DNA of 64,000 nt, taken from Burkholderia cepacia GG4. Its GTDB lineage: Bacteria; Pseudomonadota; Gammaproteobacteria; Burkholderiales; Burkholderiaceae. The position numbers were made by a program, and so were the translations under genes. The stretch is taken from the NCBI RefSeq assembly GCF_000292915.1, contig NC_018514.1:930001-994000 (forward strand), written 5' to 3'. This document shows positions 7,867-16,661 of this stretch, one piece after another; the stretch's first letter is position 1; every line of letters starts with the position of its first letter. Under the pieces are notes generated by a model, which was given only the letters and a program-made list of their open reading frames with translations, had not been told where the DNA came from and made no database searches.

Positions 7867-8198
7867 TGTGCGACGAAAGGATGAGCTTCACGCAGCGATG
7901 CATCTGCGAGCGGCTTGTAGAGAACCCTGGCATTACGTTGCGGGTGCTTTCGTCGCAGCTCCGATCGACGCCCGACAGTATGAAGCGCACTGTGAACCGT
8001 CTGATTTCGACCGGGTATATCCGGCTCGGGCGGCGCAGCAGTAAGGGCTACGAGCTACATCTCACGGGCAAGACGTTCCCGGCATCGATCGAGGTGATGC
8101 CGGCCGACAAACGTCGGCACGTCGCGTTCGAGGTTGGAATTGCCACGGCCATTCCGGCGATCCGCTCGATGGTCGATGTTGCGCGAGCGTCGGCATGA
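7866..8198 (+). CDS. Winged-helix phage regulator
   Basis: 110 residues. A winged helix-turn-helix spans about residues 8-65 (ICERLVENPGITLRVLSSQL, then MKRTVNRLISTGYIRL), as in MarR/DUF-type phage regulators. Starts in a TGATG overlap with the previous gene and overlaps the next start, so it is part of the same early operon. Role unknown. Confidence 0.55.
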   Translation: MCDERMSFTQRCICERLVENPGITLRVLSSQLRSTPDSMKRTVNRLISTGYIRLGRRSSKGYELHLTGKTFPASIEVMPADKRRHVAFEVGIATAIPAIRSMVDVARASA

Positions 8199-8638
8199 AG
8201 CGCTCCGGATTCAAACCGCGCACGAAGCCGATGTCGCGAGGGTCATGGGCCCGGAAAGGTGCGCCGTTGCCGGGACCGGCTCCGCAGCAGGTGGCGAAGA
8301 GACGGCGCCCGAGACGGCCCACCGTCGCCGAAGGCCTGAAGTATCTGGAGGCCTGCCGCGGCGAACTGTGTTACCTGCGCGTGCCAGGCCTTTGCCGCCG
8401 GAATCCGATCGACGAAACCGTGGTGCCGTGTCACTCGAACCAATCGCGCCACGGGAAGGCTGGGGCGATGAAGGCGAAAAACGAATTCACGGTTCCTGGC
8501 TGCGGACCCTGTCACGCGTGGATCGATCAGAACCGCGTTGGCACACCCAAGCAGGTCAAGTTCGATGTGTGGGATCGGGCATACGAGGAATGGGCGCCGG
8601 TGCGGGCTCGAAAGATGGGAGAAGCAAATTGTCAGTGA
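8195..8638 (+). CDS. DUF1364 (YbcO-like) nuclease
   Basis: 147 residues. After a basic N-terminus (many Arg and Lys), residues about 50-125 show the YbcO/DUF1364 pattern: CRGELCYLRVPGLCRRNP, VPCHSNQSRHGKAGAMKA, then CGPCHAWID, supplying Cys and His for zinc and a His-metal nuclease site. YbcO-family proteins from lambdoid prophages are small structure-specific endonucleases. Sits in the standard early-region nin-like position after the DUF1064 gene. Confidence 0.75.
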   Translation: MKRSGFKPRTKPMSRGSWARKGAPLPGPAPQQVAKRRRPRRPTVAEGLKYLEACRGELCYLRVPGLCRRNPIDETVVPCHSNQSRHGKAGAMKAKNEFTVPGCGPCHAWIDQNRVGTPKQVKFDVWDRAYEEWAPVRARKMGEANCQ

Positions 8639-8973
8639 GGATGTGGGTGCATATCCCGGCGGGGATGCGTAGCACGCCCCGTAAGCGCGGTATGGGGGCA
8701 ATGGTTATCACAGAGATCACGCGAAAGATCGACGCGACGGTATTTCGGCTGGCGCGCATTCCGACCGTCAAGCGGCAACTGGTGGCGGCGGTTGAAGCGG
8801 ACGTGTTTGTTCCTGAGATGTACCGAACACATATCGCGAAGGGTGATCCGCGCTGGGTCGCGCCGGGAGTGTTCCGAACGAAGCTGTATTGGATAGACAA
8901 CCAGAAGTCGCGTGTGCTCGGGCAGTTCTTGGCAAGTGGCACGCTCGAAATCGATTTGAGGGACGAGGCATGA
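8635..8973 (+). CDS. Hypothetical phage protein
   Basis: 112 residues from GTG 8635 (GTGA overlap with the previous stop) or 110 from ATG 8641. Mixed alpha/beta with no recognised motif; the middle part (ITRKIDATVFRLARIPTVKR) is basic. Coupled to both neighbours by overlaps. Confidence 0.5.
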   Translation: MRMWVHIPAGMRSTPRKRGMGAMVITEITRKIDATVFRLARIPTVKRQLVAAVEADVFVPEMYRTHIAKGDPRWVAPGVFRTKLYWIDNQKSRVLGQFLASGTLEIDLRDEA

Positions 8974-9218
8974 GCGCTGCCGCATGCATCTTGTACAGCG
9001 ACGTGCCCGAGAGGCTGCTTATCTCGGCGATTCGCCATCGCGATGGAGTAACTGACGCAGATCTCATCGCATTCGACGAATGCCCGTTCAGCGGTGAGAT
9101 CACACATACGGAACATGGGATGCAGATCTCGTTTCCGTGGCCCCGCAACCGGACGATGCGCCATGCGATAGGCGACTGGCTCACGCACTACGGCATCAAC
9201 TTCACGGTCGTCATGTAA
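8970..9218 (+). CDS. Hypothetical phage protein
   Basis: 82 residues, ATG overlapping the previous stop (ATGA). Contains two Cys (residues about 6 and 37) and ends in a beta-rich segment. No family recognised; last gene of the tightly coupled early operon. Confidence 0.5.
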   Translation: MSAAACILYSDVPERLLISAIRHRDGVTDADLIAFDECPFSGEITHTEHGMQISFPWPRNRTMRHAIGDWLTHYGINFTVVM

Positions 9219-9261
9219 CGACTGGTGGTCAGCCTCTCATGAATTCGAAAACAGGAACAAC

Positions 9262-9687
9262 ATGACGATCGACGAAAGCAACCAGATCGAAGAACTGCTC
9301 GGCGAATGGTACGACTGGCAGGCAGGGTACGTGCCGAGCCTTGGCTTTGGGCGCGTCGATCCGTCGTGCCGCGGCTTCTCGGAAGACGAACGCACGTTGA
9401 CGGCCGATGAGCGATCGGAAGAGGCCGACCGGAAGGCGGCGAAGAAGCGGGCGGAACAGGTTGACGTGTGCGTTGACGCGTTGACGTGGCAGGAACGGGC
9501 CGCGATTCAACGGCACATGAAAACGAAGATGATCGGTGTGATGAACGAGGCTTGCGGCGCAAGAGTCTGGAGCAATCCGCGCGGACTCGATCTGTCGGAC
9601 GCACATGCGAGCTATCAGGCCGCGAAGGAAGCGCTGTATTGGCGCGTGAGGGCGCGCGGTCTGCTGAAGGAGCCGCAGCCGGCATAA
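9262..9687 (+). CDS. Protein at the Q (late antiterminator) position
   Basis: 141 residues. The N-terminus (ELLGEWYDWQAGYVPSLGFG) and the later DVCVDALTWQERAAIQRHMK resemble small proteins that occupy the end of the early operon in many Pseudomonas and Burkholderia lambdoid prophages, where lambda has Q. A helix-turn-helix-like stretch is possible at about residues 70-115. The downstream promoter-terminator module at 12379-12470 is what a Q-type antiterminator would act on, which supports but does not prove this role. Confidence 0.45.
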   Translation: MTIDESNQIEELLGEWYDWQAGYVPSLGFGRVDPSCRGFSEDERTLTADERSEEADRKAAKKRAEQVDVCVDALTWQERAAIQRHMKTKMIGVMNEACGARVWSNPRGLDLSDAHASYQAAKEALYWRVRARGLLKEPQPA

Positions 9688-9902
9688 AACGGGCAGGGCT
9701 GGACCTGATCTGTTTGTCGATGCCCGCCCACCAAGGGCAGTGATCGACCCTGAAGAGCGTTCCGCCATGCTAAAGCGTCAAGGGCTCTTCGCAACGTAGA
9801 GCGTACGATCTTTGGCAAGGTCCGCAGAGTGCATTCCCGTCGACTGCGAGGCCAGCCCCGACGGGCTGAGCACGTCGGGGTGAATCTCGACCTCTCAGCC
9901 GT

Positions 9903-11117
9903 CTACTCAATGTATCTCCTCGCGATGCTCACCGCGAGACTGCTTGACATCACGATTCCAAGAAGGGCTTCAGTCATGGCTATCGCACGTGCCCCGGCGA
10001 GAGGTACGATGTCACCATAGCCTAACGTTGTGAACGTAACGCACGAAAAATATATGGCGTCAAGAATATTCAACGAGCCAGGCACGTTCGAGCCTGCCGT
10101 CACGAACTTGCAAAACGGGAGCATGTAAATGGCAGCAAACGCACTCAACATCACGGCCGACAGCAGAAGCATTCTCGACGGCTTCAGGAACGCTCCGGTC
10201 GCAAACACAAACCACCGGCTGCCGTGTGAATGGCTTTCGGCGAGTGCTCGCAGGTATTTCACGTGAGACGCATCTAGCTTGCTGTGACGCAATTCCGTTT
10301 GACTGAGAAAAAAATCGTATGTCTCAATCAGCTTTCGGATACGCTCCTGGTTCGATCGCTGATCCCAGTACAAATCCGAATATTTCGCTTTGGATGTTGC
10401 GTCGAAAGCGCAAAATTTGTGGCATTGAGTGAAGAGCCGCGTCAAAAAATGCCTCCGAGGTAGCGCATGAACATTCACTTGTCCTCGAGGGAAGGCAACC
10501 CGATTGAAGTTACAGTCCGAAAATTGAAATTCTCCTAACGAATCGCTCATCACAGTCAATTGCGCCCCCTCACTCCGCTCAAGTACTGTCCCGCCAAATG
10601 CGCCGCCGAAGATTCCAATTTCGGAGACATGAGATTGCACGATACGAAGCTCTTCGCTGAACACATCAGTAAGGCCAACGCTGGACGCGTCATTCTCTCC
10701 AACCCGTATCTGTAGTGTTCGCTCGACGATGCAGCTATCCATATACACTTCGGTCGCGATGGAATCGTTTCCGTTGCTAACGAAGAGCGACCCAAGGAAT
10801 ATGCAGTCGTGCAATCTGATTTTTGAAGAGTTTCTGAGCGATATTTCCTCGCAATCAAAGATTGTTTGGCGAAACTCGAATTCATCGTCATACCAACGGT
10901 TCTCGCTATCCAGGGGCACATCCGCGTCACGCAGAATCGCGAACGTTACGCTACCGTGAAGAGACATCTTGCCGTCAATAAGTCTTCTAAATTCGTCTGC
11001 CGAGTGGATATCGTGTTCTTTGAGCAAATCGAAAACAAAACCGACTTGCTTGGTCGTAGAAATTTTATTTTTCACGTGTGTCCGAGTGGTGATTCGATGG
11101 CCGATAACCGACATCAT
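9903..11117 (-). CDS. Potassium-channel-like membrane protein with beta-solenoid-like N-terminus
   Basis: 404 residues from ATG 11117 (a TTG nine codons earlier is possible). Residues about 80-240 consist of short strand-forming repeats (ISLRNSSKIRLHDC, FSDCNFNRVAF) like a pentapeptide-repeat or beta-solenoid domain. The C-terminus is a two-helix ion channel: a membrane helix (LLLSAVMLSAFAAIYML), a pore loop with selectivity filter TLGYGD, and a second helix. It is on the strand opposite to the phage early and late operons and has lower GC, the mark of a lysogenic-conversion gene. It could change host ion balance or act in abortive defence; that is inference. Confidence 0.7.
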   Translation of the reverse strand: MMSVIGHRITTRTHVKNKISTTKQVGFVFDLLKEHDIHSADEFRRLIDGKMSLHGSVTFAILRDADVPLDSENRWYDDEFEFRQTIFDCEEISLRNSSKIRLHDCIFLGSLFVSNGNDSIATEVYMDSCIVERTLQIRVGENDASSVGLTDVFSEELRIVQSHVSEIGIFGGAFGGTVLERSEGAQLTVMSDSLGEFQFSDCNFNRVAFPRGQVNVHALPRRHFLTRLFTQCHKFCAFDATSKAKYSDLYWDQRSNQERIRKLIETYDFFLSQTELRHSKLDASHVKYLRALAESHSHGSRWFVFATGAFLKPSRMLLLSAVMLSAFAAIYMLPFCKFVTAGSNVPGSLNILDAIYFSCVTFTTLGYGDIVPLAGARAIAMTEALLGIVMSSSLAVSIARRYIE

Positions 11118-11275
11118 TATCCGAATATCGGGTGCGACTGACAATCACTATTGCTCGCTACGAGTAAATGCACGGCTCGAAGCAGACTTTCGGCGCAACC
11201 GACAATCCGTGCCGTCAAATGTCAAGTGTGGCATCATGCACAGCTCTAAATTTCTGATTAAAGCAGGACGGAAGC

Positions 11276-12211
11276 ATGAACCAAGCGTTCAATTATGAAG
11301 CTCCCACTCCTATCGTAAGCCTGCCAACTCAGGTCATTGTTGCGCCTTCAGCGATTCGCGCTCGGGATCCAAGTCTCCCGTTCGAGACTCAGTTCCAACT
11401 GCTGGCTATGCAGTATCGGCATGTGACACTGCAGGACGCACTGGCTAGTGGGAATGCATTCTATGATCCGCTTAAGCAGAGTTGGGCGATCTACACGAAG
11501 CGCCCCGTAGCCTCGTTCAAAGGTTTGGTCTTTGAAGCGATGCTCGCGCGACTATGCCGAGAACACCCGGACGTCGTTGGGCGGCGAGCGCTGGCTTGGT
11601 GCACCAACCGCACTGTTGGTCGCGTAACCGACAAGATGGTCAACGAATACATCCCGTTCATCACTGCCGATAGTAGGCTCCAGAACCGACCTTTGACGGC
11701 TACATTTTATAATCCTGGCAGCCCCTTTGACCTTCAGTTTTACAGGGTGAACGAGGCCGGGGCTGCTGAGTTGGCCCGCCAAGTAGATACAGGCGCTCTC
11801 GCTGGCATACAGGCAAAGGCGATACAGGGGGACGAACGATCTGAGGTTATCGATCCAGTGCTGTCTGGCCGCTATCCACACGTGCTCACGATGCTGAAGC
11901 ATAAAACCGGCGAGCACAGCTATGAGGTCTGCCGACGACTGCTCACCGCGATGTCCCAAAAAGGCGAAATCACGCACGAACAAGCCCTGGATGCGCTGAA
12001 CCGGATTACATACCCTGGCGCACTGGGGATTGATCAGGGATACATTGAAGACTACAGCGAGTACATCAATATTTCCTACAAGCAGCAGGTCCAATTACGA
12101 TCCGACTATATTGAGGCGATCGCCTTAGAGGTCAGCGAGAATCTCACGACTTCGCCTGGTGGTATTCTCGTGCCGGCACGGCAAGATTTGATCTTGCCGC
12201 CAACGCTCTGA
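11276..12211 (+). CDS. Orphan protein with a PD-(D/E)XK-like signature
   Basis: 311 residues, family not recognised. Spaced acidic and basic residues fit a nuclease core: Glu87 in FKGLVFEAML, Asp152 in PFDLQFY and GIQAKA (Gln179-x-Lys181), an E...D...Q-x-K order known from variant restriction-like enzymes. The C-terminal third is helical. It is divergent from the channel gene with about 160 bp between them, and both sit between the Q-position gene and the late promoter, a common cargo site in lambdoid prophages. Nuclease function is a hypothesis. Confidence 0.5.
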   Translation: MNQAFNYEAPTPIVSLPTQVIVAPSAIRARDPSLPFETQFQLLAMQYRHVTLQDALASGNAFYDPLKQSWAIYTKRPVASFKGLVFEAMLARLCREHPDVVGRRALAWCTNRTVGRVTDKMVNEYIPFITADSRLQNRPLTATFYNPGSPFDLQFYRVNEAGAAELARQVDTGALAGIQAKAIQGDERSEVIDPVLSGRYPHVLTMLKHKTGEHSYEVCRRLLTAMSQKGEITHEQALDALNRITYPGALGIDQGYIEDYSEYINISYKQQVQLRSDYIEAIALEVSENLTTSPGGILVPARQDLILPPTL

Positions 12212-12378
12212 GTGAAGCCTTGAGGCGCGTCGCCCAAGGGATGAGGCCGAATTTTGCTCCTACTAGACATTCAGAGGTCTGGTCTGGCGTGTACGTGACC
12301 GTCGCTTGCTGGCTGAACCGCATCAGTCGCTCTGCTGCTGTCTGTTTGGTCTGGTGCAGACTGATACTCACAAAGTGC

Positions 12379-12407
12379 TTGTAAACCCCTTCTCGTTTCG
12401 CTATATT
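12379..12407 (+). promoter_or_regulatory. Predicted late promoter (pR'-like)
   Basis: TTGTAA (12379-12384), 17-bp spacer, TATATT (12402-12407); transcription expected from about 12414. It is the promoter immediately upstream of the late genes and is followed within 30 bp by a strong terminator. Confidence 0.6.
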
Positions 12408-12416
12408 GACGACGTC

Positions 12417-12433
12417 GGGCGCGAGGTGCGCCC
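12417..12433 (+). ncRNA. 5' hairpin of the short late leader RNA
   Basis: GGGCGC and GCGCCC arms around a 5-nt loop, right at the predicted 5' end of the late transcript. With the terminator at 12441-12470 it would make a constitutive RNA of about 55 nt with two hairpins, comparable in position to lambda 6S RNA. Confidence 0.4.
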
Positions 12434-12440
12434 AAAACGA

Positions 12441-12470
12441 AGCCCGCCCGGTTAGCCGCGCGGGCTTTTT
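12441..12470 (+). terminator. Intrinsic terminator before late genes (tR'-like)
   Basis: AGCCCGCCCGG / CCGCGCGGGCT stem of 11 bp with one mismatch, TTAG loop, then TTTTT. Unmodified RNA polymerase from the promoter at 12379 should stop here. Confidence 0.8.
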
Positions 12471-12504
12471 CGTTTACGTGCGCAAATCGCCATGAGGAAG
12501 GTCT

Positions 12505-12861
12505 ATGCCGATACGAACGCTGAAACCGTGTAAGCATCGGGGATGTGGTGCGCTAGTCGCGGACGGCAAGACGCACTGCGATCGACACGCGCATGAGACC
12601 GTCAAGTGGAAGCCCGATGCCGTTCGAGGCAATCGCCATGCGCGCGGATACGGAAGCGCGTGGGAGCGGATCAGGTTGCGGATCCTGCGCCGCGAAAGCG
12701 GCCTATGTCAGCCCTGTTTGCAAGCAGGGCGCCTGACGCTCGCCACTGCGGTTGACCATGTCATTTCGAAGGCACAGGGAGGCACCGACCGCGACGAGAA
12801 CCTGCAAGCGATCTGCCGTGACTGTCACGCGACGAAGACGGCCCGCGAGCGGTTGCGATGA
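12505..12861 (+). CDS. HNH endonuclease of the packaging module
   Basis: 118 residues with AGGAAGG upstream of the ATG. Cys pairs at the N-terminus (CKHRGCG...CDRHAH) and the HNH core CQPCLQAG...VDHVISKAQGG...NLQAICRDCH (about residues 70-112). In HK97-like cos phages an HNH protein encoded next to the terminase assists genome cutting at cos. It is the first gene after the late terminator and lies about 90 bp from the candidate cos and 146 bp from terS. Confidence 0.85.
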   Translation: MPIRTLKPCKHRGCGALVADGKTHCDRHAHETVKWKPDAVRGNRHARGYGSAWERIRLRILRRESGLCQPCLQAGRLTLATAVDHVISKAQGGTDRDENLQAICRDCHATKTARERLR

Positions 12862-12952
12862 CGAGGGAGCGGCCGCGCCGGTGGTTGCCCGCCCGGCGGG
12901 ATGCTCAGGCGGGAGGGGGGTGAAAAAGTCTGGTAGACGTCACCTCCGGGAC

Positions 12953-12962
12953 CGCCCGCTTC
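12953..12962. other. Candidate cos site
   Basis: CGCCCGCTTC lies in the non-coding gap between the HNH and small terminase genes, where cos is found in HK97-like phages. It matches the 10-base cohesive end I remember for Burkholderia phage phiE125 (a memory I cannot check here). Confidence 0.45.
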
Positions 12963-13007
12963 GTCGAATTTTTACGCCCGCGAAATTAAAAATTCAGGAG
13001 TTGGCCA

Positions 13008-13493
13008 GTGGGAGGTATCGCGTCAGTGCCGGGGCGGGGCAGAAAACCCAAGCCGACCGCACGGAAAGTCGCTGCGGGAAATCCCGGCAAACGCGCGCTG
13101 AATAAGGACGAGCCTGATTTCGGCTTGGTCACGAACATCGAGCCACCGGAGTGGATTGCCGGTGAGGCGCGTGACATGTGGGAGCGCGTTGTTCCGCTGC
13201 TTTGCGGGCAAAAAATCTTGCAAGTGACCGACCTGCACATTGTTGAAATCTTCTGTGCAGCCTACGGCAACTGGCGCACTGCTCAGGACGAGTTGACTCG
13301 CAACGGCCCTGTCGTTGACAGCTCGCAAGGCAGTCCGATGAAGAATCCGGCTGCGACCGTTGTGAAGGAGGCCGCGGCGCAAATGGCGAGCTTCGGCGCA
13401 ATGCTGGGGCTCGACCCGGCGAGCAGGCAGCGCCTGGTCGGCGCGAAGCCGAAAACACCCGACAACCCTTTCGCGAAGCTGCTCGGCAAATGA
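13008..13493 (+). CDS. terS: Terminase small subunit (P27 family)
   Basis: 161 residues from GTG 13008 with CAGGAG upstream. Matches the P27-type small terminase: basic Gly-rich N-terminus (GRGRKPKPTARKVAAGNPGK), PPEWIAGEARDMWERVVPLL (about residues 46-65), then a helical DNA-binding/oligomerisation region and the typical end (FGAMLGLDPASRQRL). Recognises cos DNA and hands it to the large subunit encoded immediately downstream. Confidence 0.85.
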   Translation: MGGIASVPGRGRKPKPTARKVAAGNPGKRALNKDEPDFGLVTNIEPPEWIAGEARDMWERVVPLLCGQKILQVTDLHIVEIFCAAYGNWRTAQDELTRNGPVVDSSQGSPMKNPAATVVKEAAAQMASFGAMLGLDPASRQRLVGAKPKTPDNPFAKLLGK

Positions 13494-13502
13494 TTGGAAG
13501 AC

Positions 13503-15215
13503 ATGGCGACGAATTTCCCGCGCGTAGAGCAGGGGCTCAAGTTCGCGCGAGAAGTCGTTCGTGGCAAGCGCGTCGCTTGCCGGTATGTGCAACTCGCTTG
13601 CAAGCGCCACCTTGACGACCTTGCGGCGAGCCGAAAGAAGGATTTCCGGTGGAAGTTCGATCCGGAAGCCGCTGAGCGAAAGCTCGCGCTCGTTGAACTG
13701 CTGCCGCACACGAAGGGCGAGTGGGCGTTCAAGGGGCAACTGGTAACGCTTGAGCCTTGGCAGAAGTTCGGCCTGATGGCGACTTTCGGATGGGTCAACA
13801 AGCGCACCGGCAAGCGCCGGTTTCGCGAGAGCTACTGGGAGGTGCCGAGAAAGAACGGCAAATCGGTGATCGCGGCCGGCGTCGGTATCGGGATGTTCGT
13901 GCTCGATGACGAGTTTGGCGCGGAGGTTTATTCGGGCGCGACGTCGGAAAAGCAGGCGTGGGAAGTTTTTCGCCCAGCTCAATTGATGGTCAAGCGCTCG
14001 CCGATGCTGGTCGATTCGGCTGGAATCGAGGTCAACGCCTCGAACATGAACAAGCCGGCGGACGGGAGTCGATTCGAGCCGATCATCGGCAACCCCGGCG
14101 ATGGCGCTTCGCCTTCGTGCGCAATCGTGGACGAGTATCACGAGCACGATAGCGCCGCACTGTACGAAACGATGCTGACCGGTATGGGCGCGCGTCGTCA
14201 GCCGCTCATGTTCATCATCACGACGGCAGGCGCGAACATCGAAGGCCCGTGTTTCGACAAGCGCCGGCAGGTGATCGAAATGCTCGAGGGGACGGTTCCC
14301 GACGACGAGCTTTTCGGCTGGATCTGGACGATCGACGAAGGGGATGATTGGACCGATCCGCACGTGCTGGCGAAGGCCAATCCGAATATCGGAATCTCGG
14401 TCTATCAGGAGTATCTGGAGAGCCAGCAGCAGCGCGCGATCAAGTCGGCACGCTTCACAAACACGTTCAAGACGAAGCACTTGAACGTGTGGACCTCGGC
14501 CAAGGCGGGCTATTTCAACCTCGAAGACTTGAAGGCGTGCGAGGACCGCTCGCTGACGCTTGAACAGTTCGAGGGGCAAGACAGCGTGCTCGCGCTCGAT
14601 ATGGCGCGCAAGCTCGACTTGAACAGCATGGCTCGCCTTTTTTGGCGCGACATTGACGGGAGGCGGCATTACTTCTGCGTTGCGCCGAGATTCTGGGTTC
14701 CCGAAGACACGGTGCGCAATACCGAGAACCGCCGTATGGCGGAGCGGTATCAGGCGTGGGTCAATCAGGGCTTTCTGCTCGAAACGGATGGCGCGGAGAT
14801 TGACTATCGCGACATTCTCGAAGAGGCAAAGGACGCGAACCGGATATGCCCGGTGCAATGCACGCCACTGGACCCGCACGGCGCGACGAACCTCTCGCAT
14901 CAGCTCGAAGACGAAGGGCTGACGCCAGTCACGATCGTGCAGAACTACACGAACATGTCGGACCCGATGAAGGAGCTCGAGGCGGCGATTACGTCGGGCC
15001 GGTTTCATCACGACGGCAACCCGATCATGACCTGGTGCATTAGCAACGTGATCGGAAAGAATCTGCCGGGCAACGATGACGTGGTGCGCCCGATCAAGCA
15101 GGGCAACGACAACAAAATCGACGGCGCGGTGGCGCTGATCATGGCGATAGGTCGAGCCATGCTGGCCGATCGAGTCAATTCTGAGTCGATCTACGATCAA
15201 GGAGTGGGTGTTTGA
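13503..15215 (+). CDS. terL: Terminase large subunit (HK97 type)
   Basis: 570 residues from ATG 13503. Walker A is VPRKNGKS (residues 114-121) and Walker B ends [10 protein letters not shown] (Asp210-Glu211), giving the packaging ATPase. The C-terminal half is the RNase H-like nuclease with an acidic residue in [13 protein letters not shown] and another in [11 protein letters not shown] near the end. Full length for the HK97/phiE125 group. Drives genome packaging through the portal and cuts at cos. Its stop overlaps the TTG start of the next small gene as TTGA. Confidence 0.95.
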   Translation: MATNFPRVEQGLKFAREVVRGKRVACRYVQLACKRHLDDLAASRKKDFRWKFDPEAAERKLALVELLPHTKGEWAFKGQLVTLEPWQKFGLMATFGWVNKRTGKRRFRESYWEVPRKNGKSVIAAGVGIGMFVLDDEFGAEVYSGATSEKQAWEVFRPAQLMVKRSPMLVDSAGIEVNASNMNKPADGSRFEPIIGNPGDGASPSCAIVDEYHEHDSAALYETMLTGMGARRQPLMFIITTAGANIEGPCFDKRRQVIEMLEGTVPDDELFGWIWTIDEGDDWTDPHVLAKANPNIGISVYQEYLESQQQRAIKSARFTNTFKTKHLNVWTSAKAGYFNLEDLKACEDRSLTLEQFEGQDSVLALDMARKLDLNSMARLFWRDIDGRRHYFCVAPRFWVPEDTVRNTENRRMAERYQAWVNQGFLLETDGAEIDYRDILEEAKDANRICPVQCTPLDPHGATNLSHQLEDEGLTPVTIVQNYTNMSDPMKELEAAITSGRFHHDGNPIMTWCISNVIGKNLPGNDDVVRPIKQGNDNKIDGAVALIMAIGRAMLADRVNSESIYDQGVGV

Positions 15216-15397
15216 AATCAATTGCTATTGCGGCCTGGGTGGCCGGCCTGCTCGGGTTTGCGCTGCTGGTCACGGGGGTGGTGCTGATCAGCCTGCCGAT
15301 CGGCCTGATTGTCGCGGGTGTCCTGCTTCTGTTGTGGGCGCTCTTGGCGGATATGGCAGCGGCTCGTGCGCAGCGAGTCGGGCAGCCGAAGGAGTAG
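15212..15397 (+). CDS. Small membrane protein between terL and portal
   Basis: 61 residues from TTG 15212 (TTGA overlap with the terL stop; GGAG 8 nt upstream). Two hydrophobic helices cover most of the protein ([17 protein letters not shown] and [15 protein letters not shown]). Tiny membrane proteins at this place occur in other phiE125-like phages; function unknown. Confidence 0.65.
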   Translation: MKSIAIAAWVAGLLGFALLVTGVVLISLPIGLIVAGVLLLLWALLADMAAARAQRVGQPKE

Positions 15398-15401
15398 CCC
15401 G

Positions 15402-16661
15402 ATGTTCTTCAGTAGGCAATTGCTGTCCAATTCCGGTCAAACCCAAACGAGTTCTGGCGGTTGGTTGTCGGCGCTGTTGGGAAGCGCGCGATCAGAAGCT
15501 GGTCAGGTCGTTACGCCCGTGAGCGCGCTCTCGCTGACGGTCCTGCAAAACTGCGTCACGCTGCTGTCGGAGAGCATCGCTCAACTGCCGATCGAGCTGT
15601 ATGAGCGTTCGGGCGACGACAGGAAGCCGGCGACTGACCATCCGCTGTATTCGATCCTGAAATACCAGCCGAATCCGTGGCAGACGCCGTTCGAGTATCA
15701 GGAGCAGTCGCAGGTTGCTGTCGGCCTTCGCGGCAACAGCTACAGCTTCATCGATCGCGATCAGGACGGCGTGATTCTCGGGCTGTATCCGCTGGATAAC
15801 GAGGCAATGACGGTAATGAAGGGTTCCGACCTCATGCCGGTCTATCGTGTCTACGGGGGCGATCCGATGCCGCAGCGGTTGGTGCATCACGTTCGCTGGA
15901 TGTCGATCAACGGCTATACCGGGCTGTCGCCGGTCATGCTTCACGCGAACGCAATCGGACATGCGCAGGCGATCCAGCAGTACGCCGGGAAGTCATTCAT
16001 GAATGGCACGGCCCTGTCGGGCGTGATCGAGCGGCCGAAGGATGCTCCGGCGCTGAAGGATCAGGCCAGCGTGGATCGAATCACGGACGGTTGGAATGCG
16101 AAATTCGGTGGATCCGGGAACGCGAAGAAGGTCGCGTTGCTGCAGGAGGGTATGACGTTCAGGCCGTTGTCGATGACGAACGTCGACGCAGCGCTGATTG
16201 ATGCGCTTCGTCTTTCCTCACTCGATATCGCGCGAATCTACAAGATCCCGGCTCACATGGTGAACGAGCTGGAACGCGCCACGTTCAGCAACATCGAGCA
16301 TCAGTCGCTTCAGTTCGTCATCTACACCCTGTTGCCATGGGTCAAGCGGCACGAGCAGGCGAAGACGCGCGATCTGCTGCTGCCGTCCGAACGGAAGCAG
16401 TACTTCATCGAATACAACCTTTCGGGGCTGCTGCGAGGCGATCAGTCGTCGCGCTATGCCGCTTATGCGGTCGGGCGGCAGTGGGGCTGGCTTTCGATCA
16501 ACGATATTCGCCGGCTCGAAAACATGCCGCCGGTCAAGGGTGGCGACATCTACCTGAGTCCGATGAACATGGTCGACGCGTCGAAGCCGCAGCAAGTAGC
16601 GGCCGGGAAGACCGAGCCAACGAAAGCCCAAATCGGCGAAATTGAGAGGATCCTATCTTGA
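15402..16661 (+). CDS. Portal protein (HK97 family)
   Basis: 419 residues. Conserved portal features: VSALSLTVLQNCVTLLSESI near residue 45, PIELYER, HPLYSILKYQPNPWQTPFEY, the helix with GLSPVMLHANAIGHA and LEGMTFRPLS-like LQEGMTFRPLSMTN (about residue 250), then FSNIEHQSLQFV. The dodecameric ring forms the unique vertex through which DNA is packaged. Lies in standard order after the terminase; its stop overlaps the TTG start of the protease gene. Confidence 0.95.
   Translation: MFFSRQLLSNSGQTQTSSGGWLSALLGSARSEAGQVVTPVSALSLTVLQNCVTLLSESIAQLPIELYERSGDDRKPATDHPLYSILKYQPNPWQTPFEYQEQSQVAVGLRGNSYSFIDRDQDGVILGLYPLDNEAMTVMKGSDLMPVYRVYGGDPMPQRLVHHVRWMSINGYTGLSPVMLHANAIGHAQAIQQYAGKSFMNGTALSGVIERPKDAPALKDQASVDRITDGWNAKFGGSGNAKKVALLQEGMTFRPLSMTNVDAALIDALRLSSLDIARIYKIPAHMVNELERATFSNIEHQSLQFVIYTLLPWVKRHEQAKTRDLLLPSERKQYFIEYNLSGLLRGDQSSRYAAYAVGRQWGWLSINDIRRLENMPPVKGGDIYLSPMNMVDASKPQQVAAGKTEPTKAQIGEIERILS

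Noticed and set aside
9688..9902. Possible tRNA or terminator in the gap after the Q-position gene
   Set aside because: A CCCCGAC...GTCGGGG stem is present at about 9856-9880 but there is no U-tract and no cloverleaf.
13023..15221. 732-codon minus-strand frame opposite the terminase genes
   Set aside because: Terminase motifs are certain on the plus strand; the antisense frame is His/Arg/Asp-rich and has no recognisable domain.
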